DNA of 64,000 bases from NCBI GenBank assembly GCA_036365515.1, contig CM070876.1, forward strand, positions 108,155,310 through 108,219,309, given 5' to 3'. Position 1 is the stretch's first letter; each line of letters opens with the position of its first letter. The notes under the pieces are model-generated. The model ran no database searches and had not been told where the DNA came from. It was given only the letters and a program-made list of their open reading frames with translations. The position numbers and the translations under genes are program-made. This DNA comes from Torymus aiolomorphi (taxonomy: Eukaryota; Arthropoda; Insecta; Hymenoptera; Torymidae). Below, piece after piece: positions 22,037 to 34,200 of the stretch.

Positions 22037-25000
22037 TCAAATCTTCTAATCTTTGTTACAACTGTTTAGGGAAGCACAACGTTAAAAATTGCACTTCCAA
22101 CTTTCGATGCTTTCTTTGTAAAGCTAAGCATCACACCATGGTGCACTCTGACATCAATCAAGCAATCAGTTCGTTGCAGACTGATCAGATTGACTCAGCG
22201 ACCAGCACCTCTAGCCCCAACTGTGGTAATTTCGTCATCACAAAAGTTGATGACAAACCTGCTTCTCAAGCAGTCTCCCTCAATAGTGGAGAAAGTACTA
22301 AATGTACAGGAGTACTTTTAGCTACCGCTAGGGTTAACGCCCTTGGTCCTAACGGAACCAAAATTCTAGTTCGTGCGCTCATTGACCCCGGATCTCAAAT
22401 CTCGCTTGTTACACAAGCTATGTGTAACTTGCTATCTCTAAATTGTAGAACCAGTCACACGCACATCCAAGGTATAGGTGAAAAGACAGCTGCTGTCTCC
22501 TCTAAAGTAGCTCGTCTTACTATACAACCACATTTCAATTCGACTTTCTCATTGGAAGTTGATGGCATTGTTTTGCCAAAACTCTCGTCGTATAAGCCTC
22601 CCGTTGTAAGAGGTAATACAAATTTCGAATACTTAAGAGGGCTGCAACTAGCAGACCCCAAGTATCTCGAACCTTCACGCATCGATATTCTTCTCGGTGC
22701 AAGCGCTTATGCGCAAATCATTGAAAGCCAGATAGTTAAGGGTCAAAACCTTCAACCAATAGCTCTTAGTTCTAAGCTCGGCTGGCTCTTGACAGGTAAT
22801 TTACCTTCTTCAACTTCGGAAATAGGGCTAGAATCAATATCTCTTCATTGTTCGAACAGCTGCGAGCATGAAGCCAAACTTTTGGAGCTCGTACAAGATT
22901 TTTGGAGGGCGGAGGAAATACCTGTCGATAAAAAATCTTACTCGCCAGACGAACAAGCCTGCGAGGATTTCTATCAGAAAACAACTCGTCAAGATGAAAC
23001 AGGGCAATATATAGTAAGTCTACCCTGGAAAAATCGTGACCAGTTGAGTTCAGCTCATCTCGAAAATTCTCATTCTGCCGCATTACGCGCACTCAACCGT
23101 CTCGAAGCAAACTTCGCTAAGGACGATAAACTCAAAATAGCTTATACTGAGTTCATGCAAGAGAACATTGACCTAGGCCATATGTCACTCTCCTCAAAGT
23201 TTGATCCATTATCAAAATACTCTCAAGCCTTCTTACCACATCACGGTGTGTGGAAGGAAACCAGTACGACGACCAAGTTACGTACTGTGTTTAATGGCTC
23301 AAGTAAAACTAAAACAGGTGTATCGGTCAACGATCTTCTACATGTTGGACCTACCCTTCTTCAAAATCCCGTCGCTTTGATCTGTGCCTGGCGTAGGTAC
23401 AAGATCGCTTTATCAGCCGACGTGGAAAAAATGTTCCGACAGATTGGTGTCGAACATTCAGATCAGTCTTACCAGTCGATTTTATGGCGTTTTAATAAGG
23501 ATGAACCTGTTCAAACTTATCGCCTGACGACCGTGACGTATGGATTGGCATGCTCGCCATTCCTAGCAATACGCACACTGTTAAGACTAGCCGAAGACTA
23601 CGGCCAGAACTATCCAATTGCAGCTGAAGCTGTTCGCTCAGAAATGTATTCTGATAATGTGCTGTCTGGTGCTCATTCACTAGATGAAGCATTGAAAAAA
23701 CGAGACAAGTTAATTCAACTCTTTAAACAAGGTCAACTTAATCTTCGAAAGTGGACTTCTAATAATGCTGAATTGCTCTCTTGTCTACCTTCGGATATGC
23801 TAGTTGCTAGTTCCATCGCATTATTTGCCTCTGAAACGTCTGTACCAATCTTAGGTATAGATTGGCAACCTAACACAGATTACTTCAGTTTTAACATCGA
23901 AAATTCTCAAATTGAGTTACCATTCACTAAACGCTCAATCCTATCCAGGATAGCCCGCATCTTCGATCCTATGGGATGGTTGGCACCGATTGTTATAACA
24001 GCTAAGATTATCATGCAATCTCTCTGGATTCTTAAGGTTAGTTGGGATGAAGAACTTCCTCGCGACGTCTCCAATCGGTGGCAGACTTGGTTGCAAGATC
24101 TTCATTCTATTTCTGAAATCAAAATCCCTCGCTGGAGTGGATACTCACCCCAATGTGAACTTATTGAAGTACATGGGTTCGCAGATGCATCCAAATTTGC
24201 ATATGGTGCAGTCATCTACCTGCGCCTAGTTCAAACCCAAAAGGTTTTAGTCACACTTCAAGTGGCCAAAACGCGAGTAGCGCCACTTAAAACTCTAAGT
24301 ATCCCTCGCTTAGAACTTTGCGCCGCGTTGCTACTCGCAAGGTTGAGTCATACGTTCATCGAGTCTTTCCCATCAAAAATTGATAGCCTCCATCTATGGT
24401 CAGACTCAGCGGATGTACTTTTCTGATTAAAGGACCATCCCTCTAGATGGGGAGTCTTTGTCGCTAATAGGTGTTCAGAGATTCACACCCTGCTACCTGA
24501 TGCATATTGGCATCACGTGCGGTCAGCTGATAACCCCGCTGATGTTATATCACGAGGCATAGAACCATGAAAGTTGGCTTCTCATCGCTTATGGTGGCAA
24601 GGCCCCGTTTGGCTTTCTGAGAGCGTCGAACCATGGCCTAGGTCACATGATGAGCTCAATTTCAACGTAAATAGTCTCAATCTCCAATCTAGTCACACTC
24701 TAGTCGCTAGTAAGAACACTCCAGTTCCTGTCGAGAATACTCCAGAAATTTGGAGTCTCTTTGAAAAGCACTCTTCATTAGATAAGTTGTTAAGGATGGC
24801 GTCGTACTGCTTCAGATTCATTAATCGAGTCAGCTCGAAAATAGAGCGCACGACATCGTCATGTCTAAGCCGAAGAAACTTGTACCTATCTTCTATTCTC
24901 ACTGTCGAGTGGTTTAGAGATAGTCATTTTTCTTCCATTCAGGTTATTGCTAGTGAGATTGAGAACAGCAGACTTTGTCTGATATATTTAGTCCAAACTG

Positions 25001-26310
25001 CATATTTTAAGTCAGAATTTCAACAATTATGTAGAACAGGTAAACTTTCGACTAAAAGCCCTTTGTTATCACTAAACCCCATGATTCAAAATCATTTACT
25101 CAGGGTGGGCGGTCGTCTTTCTCACTCACTTCTCGGAGAAGATGCTAAGCACCCCCTTATCCTTCCAGCTGATTGTCACTTTACAACTTTATTAATAAGA
25201 GATGCTCATCATCGCACTCTTCATGGTGGTGTTCAATTAACACTTGCCACGCTAAGACAACAGTATTGGATAATGAAAGGTCGATCTGCGGTTAAGAAAG
25301 TCATCAGAGCTTGCATCACATGCTCACGCCATGCTGCTCGAGTACCTTCCCAATTAATGGGCGATTTACCCAAGTCTCGCGTCCGACACTCTTTACCCTT
25401 TGAATGCTCAGGTGTCGATTATGCCGGTCCTATTCATCTTCGCCTCACTAAAACTAGAGGAAAGGGCACGATGAAGGGTTATATAGCCGTCTTCATTTGT
25501 ATGGCCACTAGAGCTGTTCATATCGAGGTTGTCGAGGATTATTCTAGTGAAGCGTTCATCGCTGCTTTTCATCGGTTCACTGCTCGTAGAGGTCATTGTA
25601 AGAAATTATATTCGGACCAAGGAACCAACTTTGTCGGTGCCGATGCTCAATTAAAGCAGATGATCGTCGCTTCTTCTTCCTTTTCATCGACAATTGTTAA
25701 GTCTCTCGCTCAAGAAGGTACGTCTTGGATCTTCAATCCTCCCAGTGCACCTCATTTTGGGGGTATTTGGGAAGCGGCAGTTAAGTCAGCGAAACACCAT
25801 TTGCGTCGAGTCATTGGAGAGCAAGTTCTTACTTTTTCTGAACTTGCTACACTAATGTGCCGGATTGAAGCTTGCCTTAACTCCAGACCATTGACTGCTC
25901 TCACCGACGATCCTACTGACCTTGATTTCCTGTCACCCTCACACTTTCTCATACAACGCTCATCATTTCTAGTGCCAGAGGAAGATGTCACCAAGGTCAA
26001 AGTCCCTGCAGGAAAGCGTTGGCTCCTGATCAGCCAGCTGACACAACACTTCTGGGCCAGGTGGTCCAACGAGTACCTAACGTCACTTCAAGCTCGCAGG
26101 AAGTGGAAACAACCTCAACCACCAGTCACTGTAGGCGAACTCGTGCTCGTTCGAAGCGAGCTCACGCCTCCAGCCAAGTGGCCCCTCGCCAGAGTTACCG
26201 CCGTCCATCCAGGGAGTGATGGAATCACTCGCGTGGTCGACCTGCACACGGCCACCACAAATCTTCGCCGACCCATCGCCAAGGTTATTCGACTCCTTCC
26301 CAAGGAGTAA
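21950..26310 (+). pseudogene. pol: BEL Pol: protease, RT, RNase H, integrase, with two TGA stops
   Basis: In order: zinc knuckle CYNCLGKHNVKNC and a CCHH-like partner; aspartic protease box LIDPGSQISLV; RT with VFNGSSKTKTG, LSADVEKMFRQI and the catalytic position YSDNVLSG; RNase H ending near LWSDSADV; then the integrase with an HHCC zinc region (CITCSRH), VDYAGP, YSDQGTNF and FGGIWEAAVK for the D-D-E triad. TGA codons at 24424-24426 and 24568-24570 each replace what is almost certainly Trp, and the frame is unchanged across both. The usual RT box is Y-x-D-D. Here the second Asp is Asn, which should abolish polymerisation. Expected product: an inactive, truncated Pol. The open frame from 24574 covers the integrase alone. 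Confidence 0.9.
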
Positions 26311-26344
26311 GGACCGTTTGCCATTCTGACGAAGGTGGGCGGAA

Positions 26345-26660
26345 TGTTGGCGATCCAGCGCCTCGACCCGCGAGACGCTGATGTCACCAAGCCTTAAAAG
26401 GCAATATACGGTGCGCAGCCAATGAGCGCCCTCCACGCGGTCCTCTCTCGCCGCCCCTCCATCTAAAAGCACGCCGCCGTCTCATCATGAGGCGCCGGCC
26501 GGCGACAGTTCACGCGCGACGGCCAGAGAGAGAGAACAGCAACAATTGTACGCCACGAGGCACGACGGACGCGCTTTCAATAAAGCCAATTTTATCTCCA
26601 CACGAAACGCCTACTCTTTTTGAACCTCTCCAGTCCACGATCCACATTCAACATTAAACA
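26345..26660 (+). repeat. BEL 3' LTR
   Basis: 316 bp, one visible difference from the 5' LTR. It is preceded by the purine-rich AAGGTGGGCGGAA, the likely polypurine tract. Confidence 0.95.
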
Positions 26661-26665
26661 ATATA

Positions 26666-27378
26666 CGTCTATATACTTTACATTTATCTCCTAAAATCTA
26701 GTAAATGAATACGTGGTGCTAGTGACTAAACACTTTGAAACCAGTGAATGAACACTTACTTTGTATGTACACCGATGGAAATGGAAAATGTATAAAAATG
26801 TAAAAACCTGTATATAAATGTAAATTAGTGTTTGTAAAAATTGTAATTGAAACATTTTTTATATTTATATACGTTTATATACATTTATATACGTTTTTTA
26901 CAGATATTTACACTTATTTACATTTATATATTTTTTTCTTACATTTTGTATAGTACGTTGTATTGAAAATTTTTATTTCTGTAAATACTTTTAAGTCTTG
27001 AAATTCGAGGATATACTCTTATATTTATTGAATATATTATATTTTTATATTGAATGATATTTGATTATATTACCTTTACTCTTGGCGTAGGCTCTCGTAA
27101 ATAATAACCAGCTGATTTGTTAGATGCACTATTTATTGGCAAATATAAGTTTTATAAATAAGACAATAAGATTTACAATTTATTCACTTGGTTTAACAAT
27201 GAATAATACCGATAACGTATTAAATTGATATAATTGCTTTACTATTATTGGCTCGTATTGGCCTGTATAATAATCGTTTCTCCTATTGGCGGCTGGAGTG
27301 CTACGGAGCTCGCGACTTTTGCACGATTACTAATTTGTGTGTTGAGAGTCGCCTTATTTATTAAGCGGTTAATTTGGG
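26666..27378. other. AT-rich, partly gypsy-1 LTR
   Basis: The first 200 bp continue the repeat that BEL entered. From about 27060 the minus strand may be the far part of a gypsy LTR (see 27060-28966). No gene. Confidence 0.4.
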
Positions 27379-28063
27379 TTAAGGGGGCTAGACACGTTTT
27401 TTCTCTGAAATAAGAAGTCACATTTTAATACATAAATGTAAACTAATTATTTCATACTTTTTACATATAAAAGTGGGTATATTTACCTTACCTTAAAACT
27501 TTCTCCGATGGGCCTATTATATGGTCCAGAACCATAGTCATCGATGAAACAAGTTTTTTCACTAACCGTAAGCTTTGAAATTTTCCTGTGGATGGATTGA
27601 CTCCAGATTTGAACTAAATTACTCCTGAATAGTATAATTCTCATATGAGTGTAGGGATTTAGGATTAAATGTCGGAAAAAATTTTTACATCAGAAAAATT
27701 ATGAAAAAATATAAAAAATTTAAAAAAATTAAAAAAAAAAACTCTTGAAAAACAGCACAATTTTTTTTCTCATTAGATCAAAAATCCCTACACTCATATG
27801 AGAATTATACTATTCAGGAGTAATTTAGTTCAAATCTGGAGTCAATCCATCCAGAGGAAAATTTCAAAGCTTACGGTTAGTGAAAAAACTTGTTTCATCG
27901 ATGACTATGGTTCTGAACCATATAAAAGGCCCATCGGAGAAAGTTTTAAGGTAAGGTAAATATACCCACTTTTATATGTAAAAAGTATTAAAAAATTAGT
28001 TTACATTTATGTATTAAAATGTGACTTCTTATTTCAGAGAAAAAAGGTGTCTAGCCCCCTTAA
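27379..28063. mobile_element. TTAA fold-back element, 685 bp
   Basis: The ends are TTAAGGGGGCTAGACAC and its complement. The two arms of about 290 bp are nearly perfect inverted copies around an A-rich centre (27690-27770). TTAA at both ends is the usual target of piggyBac-like transposases. No gene, so it would depend on an enzyme encoded elsewhere. Confidence 0.85.
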
Positions 28064-28686
28064 AGATGATTTTGACGCTGAGTCAAAATCATCTTTTTAA
28101 ACAAATTTAGTAAACATTTAAATATCATCATTTCGATTTCACATTTAAAAGTGCTGATTTTAAACAATGTTGCGATGAGCGGTTGCTTTCACAAGGTCAG
28201 TGGCTCGTTACGTCACTCTGGCTGTTGCGTAGCCGAAATTGCTGTACTGTTAAAATTCGCACTCGCATCATTTTGTGGGTCAAAGAAATGAATATTGGGA
28301 TTTAATAACGTCACAGACATATCCGTTTATAATTTGTCTTGCCCCATCGCGACGCCAATTGTATTTGGATGCAACGTTGTCAAAATTCGCATATACGACA
28401 TTTGTATGTCAGAAAATTAATGGCGATAAATATGCATTATTAATTTGATTTTAGAGATACGTCATAGACGTAACACTTCCCCCCTTAGATTGTTGAATAT
28501 CGTAGAGATTCAACAAGTATAATAATAGTTAGCCATCAGTAATTCTCTGTTACAATAATTTCAAATTACAATTATAAGATGGAAAGTTAACTATAAATAC
28601 AACAATGTCTTCCATAAAATGTTTTGAGAAATTTTTAAATAATTTCAAATGGTTCGTTTAAAATTGTGGTTCATTTCGTACAAGAA

Positions 28687-28930
28687 TGTTTACAATTTCC
28701 CTGTGTTGCAATTTTTTCTCTATGCTAGTTGATACGTGGGTGTCAATAAATTTGCAATCACATAATTTTGAGGATCAAGAAATTACTGATGAGAATATGA
28801 ATATCAAATGTTTACAATTTCCCTGTGTTGCAATTTTTTCTCTATGCTAGTTGATACGTGGGTGTCAATAAATTTGCAATCACATAATTTTGAGGATCAA
28901 GAAATTACTGATGAGAATATGAATATCAAA
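28687..28930. repeat. 122-bp perfect tandem duplication
   Basis: Units at 28687-28808 and 28809-28930 appear identical, so the duplication is recent. Confidence 0.95.
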
Positions 28931-28966
28931 TGGAATTTAAGGATACGTTACGGACGTAACACCTCC

Positions 28967-31079
28967 CCCTTAGACTGTTGAATATCGTAGAGATTCAACA
29001 ATTATAGGAATAGTTGAACCATCAGTAATTTCTTGTTATAAAAGGTTCAATAATACTAACAATTCAAATAATAAAAACAATAATAAAAATTCAATTAATT
29101 TAAACAAAATTTCGTATCGTCTATAAATTTCTATAAAGTAAATCATTTATTTTTGTTCCTAACACTAGACTACACTTAACCTACGGTTATACTTTGTATC
29201 GCATGTTGAATGCCGATTTTTCCTAGCGTTCAAATGGCGGTACGTGCGGATCACTATGGAATAAATGAGTACTCTTACTACATTATGTGATTCTTTGTAT
29301 TCAAAAGGATATCTTAAGTTGGGAGTTTTGCTGATATAATCCAGCATATAATGTATTATTATCAAACTTACACTAAATCTGTGATTTAATATCATTCACT
29401 TTTAAGGAAACACTTTTACAATAAATTCTTAATTATATTATAAATAAATTACAAAAACCTTCGGTGTAAAAATAACTTGAATTTTCATGAATTAATAAAA
29501 CGTTACGTAATAAATATAGCATACGTTATGCATTAGAATTTGTATAGGAACATATATCTTGATATTAATTAAATTATTTTATTATCGTTAATGTGTAATA
29601 ATTTTGTTGTTTTGCTGTATTTACAAAAAAAAATAGAATCATTGATTAAGTTTAGAAATAATGTGCGTATTAAATAATTTTGTAAAAAATAAAATGTGAG
29701 GAGAAATATATAGGGAATGATTCAAGTGATCATTCACTTCCCTCCCTGCTGAGATATTTGGCAAAAGATATATTATTTTTTCCTCTTTGTTTTAGTAGAA
29801 TAACATTAAAGGGTTTTTGATATTATCATTATAAAAAAATACTTTTCAACCGTATACTGAGAAAAATTATAATTATTTCCAAAAGAAAAATTTAATTATA
29901 TTGATAAGTATTTTTGATAAAAAGGAAGGTTAATAGGACTGAGTGATTTTTGTTAATTTTGACTTGTTATTGCTCTTATGCATCATTGTATTGCCTTTTT
30001 TTCTTGAAAATTTTCAGCCATTTCAATGTTCATTTTAGAACTCAAGATTTTTTTTCCTGGCATGAGTACTATTCACATATTTGCATTATAGAGTACGCAG
30101 TGCGTTAGAGTAGATATTTGTTTTACTCAATACTGTGCCGAATAGTGTATCTTGTAGGATGATCATGTCAGTATATGATGAAACTGATCACTTCCAATAC
30201 ATTATATTCTATTTAATCTTAGCAATGTGAGTATAGCTACCTGATTTCTTCCTTTTGTTCTTATAAGTGCGAACAATTTTTCTGAAGGCAAATACAGCTT
30301 AATTTTGCATACAATTACAGTCAAATTATTTTTATCTATGTTTGTTAGGGTTGCAAGGTTTAGGAATAGTTTTATTTTCTTTTTCCTTTGGATTAGTTCT
30401 ATAATTTCTTATTCAAAGCTATAGATAGAATAATAAGTTATTAAATTGATCCCTGAAATGTTTTCTACTTTGTGACTAAATAATTAATTAAATATTTCTA
30501 TTATTTAATAACACATAATTTTTACAAATAAAACTTTTGCTTGTTTCACTGAGGTATTTTAATATGTAATCGCAATATTTTTGTTTGTTGTTGTTAAAAA
30601 AAAAAAGAACAATATATATTTTTTTTTAATTGTCAACGATGTTATTGTTAGTCGTAGCATTACTTCTAAAATCTTTCATGTATGAATCTTTTTGCTTTCT
30701 TCGTAAAAAAATTTCTTAGAATTTCATTATTCAAACTTATATTATTCGCATTTTTATAAAATTATTAACTTTCTTAGGAAATATAGTTGCTTTTCACAAA
30801 ATTCTGACAAGTTGATACGAACAATTGTAGACAAACGGATAAGTGGTTATAATTTTAAATTGTATATTTGGTAAAATCTGGATCACCTTAGGGTTAGTTG
30901 ACCAAGAAGTAGGATGGTTTTGCTTCAAATGGAAAAGTTCAGCTGCAATTATAATTATCTATTGCTGTATTAAATTTGGAAAAATAAGAAGAGATTATGA
31001 TAGATGTTAATATTCAGTACGTTGTCCATATCCTAAAACAAAAATGTTATGTTATTATTTTTTATTATTAACAAGGCTT
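28967..31079 (-). other. Degenerate env/3' region of gypsy-1, no readable gene
   Basis: AT-rich, with stops in every frame. On the minus strand an acceptor-like TTTTGTTTTAG just after the integrase end (about 31040) would fit the spliced env of this element class, but no env-like protein can be read. Confidence 0.35.
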
Positions 31080-31225
31080 AATTTATTTGCATGCACTGTT
31101 TTTGCCTTTCCCTCGTAATCTATAACAATGCTATTATTTTCGTTTACTTTTAAAATTTCAAAAGGGCCTTGATAGTGATCTTCTTCAAGTTTTCCTCGCT
31201 TAGGTTCTTTGATCAACCATACTTT

Positions 31226-32612
31226 CCTTCATTAGAAAAAAACACGGACGCACTTATAAAAAACCTAAGACTAAAAAAAAGTTTCCAAAAATTGCAGCCT
31301 ATTACAAACAAATGTACAATAGCTAGAGCTTATGGCCTTGTAAAAATACATAAGATAAACTTTTCAGTTAGACCGATAATTTCGGCGTTTAACACTCCCA
31401 CATATTATTTATCCAAAATGCTAGCAAAGTTTCTTTTTAATAATTTAAAAAGACCTATTTCACACGTGAATAATAGTCTAGATTTAAAACAAAAAATCGA
31501 AAACGTATCTATACCTGCTGGATACACTATTATTAGTTTAGATGTTTACAAATATTGCGGATTATTTAATTGTTAACTCATTAGAAAAATGATGGAATCA
31601 GCTTTATAACTTTTGCGAACTCAATTGTAGCGAATTTATCAATGTTATTAGTTTTATCTTACACAACAATTATTTTATATTTGATGACACGTTTTATAAA
31701 CAAATATTTGGAGCTGCATATGGGCAACCCCTTAAGTCCAATCTTAGCTGATATTGTCATGGAGGATTTAGAAAATCAAGCCTTATCGAAAATTTGCTTT
31801 CCTGTCCCGTTTTATTATAGGTATGTTCACGATATCATAGTATGTGTTCCTGAACGGATGATAGACTATATTGTTAATTTGTTTAATAGTTTTGATAAAA
31901 ATTTGCAATTTACAGTTGCGATACCGAATAATAAAAAAAATAAGTTTTCTTGACATTCTTATTATACCAAATGAACAAAAAATCTCTACGGACTGGTACA
32001 GGAATTAGAGATTTATTATTGGAGAACGATTATCCGTATGATTTTATAAATAAACACATAAATAAACGTTTGCAACATATTAAAAATAATAATAAAAATA
32101 CTTGTAATCCGAAGAATATCAATTTCAATAGTATTTTAGTTTTGCCTTACGTTAAATATATTAACCCTGAATTAAAAAATATCTGTAATAGTTACAACCT
32201 TATCATGATCAATTCAATCTCCAATAAATTTAATCGCATAATTAGATTGGGAAAAGACAAGTATCAAATTTTTGAAAAATCTAATGTTGTATACAAGATT
32301 AACTGTTGCGATTGTGATGCGTCTTACGTAGGGCAAACATCCCGCAGATTAATTGTACGAAGTAAAGAACATGCGAGCGACTGTAAATTTAAGAGAGATA
32401 GATCAGTTTTACATGAACACATAGCCAATTCAAACCATCACATTGATTTCAAAAATATAAAAACTCTAGATCAAGAGCAAAATTTACAGAAAAGATTGTT
32501 ATCAGAAATGCTTCATATCCATTCACAAAACAATAGTTTAAATAGACATTTTGATACTAATTTTTTGAAGTCTGATTATAAAAGTTTTATTAAGAATAAC
32601 AAGTTGCTATAA
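31226..32612 (+). pseudogene. Penelope-type reverse transcriptase with GIY-YIG nuclease, broken
   Basis: The RT is recognisable from ARAYGLVKIHK and VRPIISAFNTPTYYLS, then GNPLSPILADIVMEDLE. The catalytic box is YVHDI where the family has Y-V-D-D, so the first Asp is His. After the RT comes the nuclease domain: VVYKINCCDCDASYVGQTSR, RLIVRSKEHASDC and a conserved C-terminal part. Frameshifts lie near 31550, 31720 and 31945, and a TGA near 31585. In this family the RT copies the element RNA and the nuclease nicks the target. The last piece (31950-32612) is open for about 220 codons. Confidence 0.88.
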
Positions 32613-32933
32613 ATAATGTTCACCTACGTACGAAGAGAATAATTACTTCTCTTTGTTATACACATGCAGTTTTGTCTGTGTTATAGATATGCGGTTTTGT
32701 TTATGTTACTAAATAGCTCGCATTATTTGCTCCCACTCTTACTCATACATGCACATACTCTAGTATAAATACGACGATAATGCTGGTATCGTTTCACATT
32801 GACTAGTGCACACAGCTAGTGCCCACTTAACTATATTCTAAGACTATAGTTTTTGGTAAGATTTGTAAAACAAGATTTATTCGATTTAATTGTTATTTTT
32901 CTTTTTAAAAAAATTTGTGTAAAATTTGTGTAT

Positions 32934-32985
32934 TTTTAGACCTTGATAAGGGGCGCAAATAAATCGTCCGAAACGTTGGATTTAA
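32934..32985 (+). ncRNA. Hammerhead-ribozyme-like motif in the Penelope 3' region
   Basis: TTGATAAGGGGCG, an AAATAAA-type loop and CGTCCGAAAC fit the order CUGAUGA-stem II-GAAA of a hammerhead core. Hammerheads are known in Penelope-like elements. Two core positions differ from the consensus (C3 to U and G8 to A), and these two form a base pair in the folded ribozyme. I could not define stem III and the cleavage site, so activity is open. Confidence 0.45.
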
Positions 32986-34200
32986 AGATTATTGTTTTTT
33001 TTTATAACCTGGGCAGTAGAACCATTAGCGTCCTATCCTTCAATGTATTCAACCATTACTGCCATTGGCTGCACAAAACCATATCAACCATACTTTATCT
33101 CCCATTTTAAATTCTCTTGGGTTAATAAATCTGTCATAATATATCTTTGATTTTTCTTTTGACATTATTAATTTTTGTTTTGCTATTAAGGCAATTTCTC
33201 TCATATTATTAATCAGTTTTTCTAAATATCCATTATAGGTCGGTAACAATTCTGATTTTTTTACTGGTTCGCTAGACGGAATTCTAGCAGGACAGGCAAA
33301 AACTAGTTCATATGGTGTGAATTGATGGCTAGTATGTACACTAGTATTATAATGAAATTGTGCAAAATCTAATAGTTCATCCCATTCATATTTCTTTGTA
33401 GAAAAATTTTTTAAATATTCACACAACGGGTGATGTGCTCTTTCTAATGAACCATTAGATTGCGGTGAGAAAGCTGTAGTTTCAATTTTATCAAATTTAA
33501 ACCTTTTAGCTATCTGTTTCATTATTTTACTCGTGAAATTTGCCACTCTATCGGTTAGTACTATCTTTGGACATCTAAATGTACATATAAATCTTTTTAT
33601 AACAGCATCTGAATCCGATTCTGCTGTTTGATCTTTTAAACATACTAAAATTACAAATTTTGATAATTGATCCTGTATAAATAAAATATATTTATTATTA
33701 TTTTTAGTAAGGTTAAATGGTCCTACAATATCCATTGCGATTTTATCGAATTTTTTCCCCGGTGTATCTGTGATAATCATTGGTTGTCTTTTTCCGCTTT
33801 AATTTATTTCTTTGACAATCTTCGCATTTTTTTATTCTATTTTGGATGTCTGATTTTAAGTTTTCCCAAAAATATTTTTACTTAAGTCTATTTACACCTG
33901 AATGTTCTCCTATCATAGAGGAGTGATACATGTTAAAAATTTTATTCCTGTCTTCAATTTTTATATATTCAATATTATTTAAACATATCATTACCTTTAT
34001 ATTCGTATTGCTAAATATTTCTTTTAATATTTCCTCTATTTCTAACCAACTTATATTTAAAATTTCTATATCCCTAGAAATACTATAAATACATATATTC
34101 TTAGTAACTAATAATTCTTTTAATTGATTAAATAATTTCGCTAAATTTTCTTTTATTAATTTACATGATACGGACGTATCTATGTATAACATGAATAAGT

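Larger units (their letters stand above)
18956..26660 (+). mobile_element. BEL/Pao LTR retrotransposon, nearly complete
   Basis: The two 316-bp LTRs (18956-19271 and 26345-26660) both start TGTTGGCG and end TTAAACA. ATATA occurs on both sides (18951-18955 and 26661-26665) as the 5-bp target duplication. By eye the LTRs differ at one base (GACGTCACC against GATGTCACC). A primer-binding site, gag, protease, RT, RNase H and integrase follow in the BEL order, and a purine-rich tract precedes the right LTR. Insertion is recent, yet the coding region has one frameshift, two TGA stops and a changed RT catalytic box. Confidence 0.95.
27060..28966 (-). repeat. Probable gypsy-1 3' LTR region, interrupted and partly duplicated
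   Basis: On the minus strand a polypurine tract (TAAGGGGGAGG, ending near 28967) is followed by TGTTACGTCCGTAACG, which looks like an LTR start. A second similar junction (AAGGGGGGAAGTGTTACGTC) lies near 28470. About 90 bp upstream of each junction also match each other. The 3' boundary is not clear. A fold-back element (27379-28063) and a 122-bp tandem duplication (28687-28930) lie within. Confidence 0.45.
31226..33082 (+). mobile_element. Penelope-like element, 5'-truncated
   Basis: It is flanked by a 14-bp target duplication, ATCAACCATACTTT, at 31212-31225 and 33083-33096. It lies inside the gypsy-1 integrase, in the opposite orientation. The coding part starts in the middle of the RT and ends with a GIY-YIG-type nuclease. 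The 3' part carries a hammerhead-like motif. 5' truncation is usual for elements copied by target-primed reverse transcription. Confidence 0.9.
31080..34200 (-). pseudogene. pol: Gypsy-1 pol remnant (integrase), split by a Penelope-like element
   Basis: Reading from high to low coordinate: a linker homologous to the one at 58.4-58.7 kb of gypsy-2, then the zinc-binding region (MYHSSMIGEHSGVNR, ending CEDCQ near 33815), with one TAA and a frameshift near 33785. Next is the catalytic core 33780-33097 (FDKIAMDIVGP, IVLTDRVANF, SPQSNGSLERAHH for D-D-E). The core stops at the Penelope insertion in GDKVWLI, and the C-terminal part (DHYQGPFEILKVNE, TVHANKL) resumes at 31211-31080. Integrase would join retroviral DNA to the chromosome; this copy is dead. 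The gene ends abruptly at 34200, where Polinton sequence starts. The rest of pol and gag is not in the window. Confidence 0.88.

Noticed and set aside
26083..26472. Minus-strand frame across the end of BEL pol
   Set aside because: Shadow of the integrase gene and LTR.
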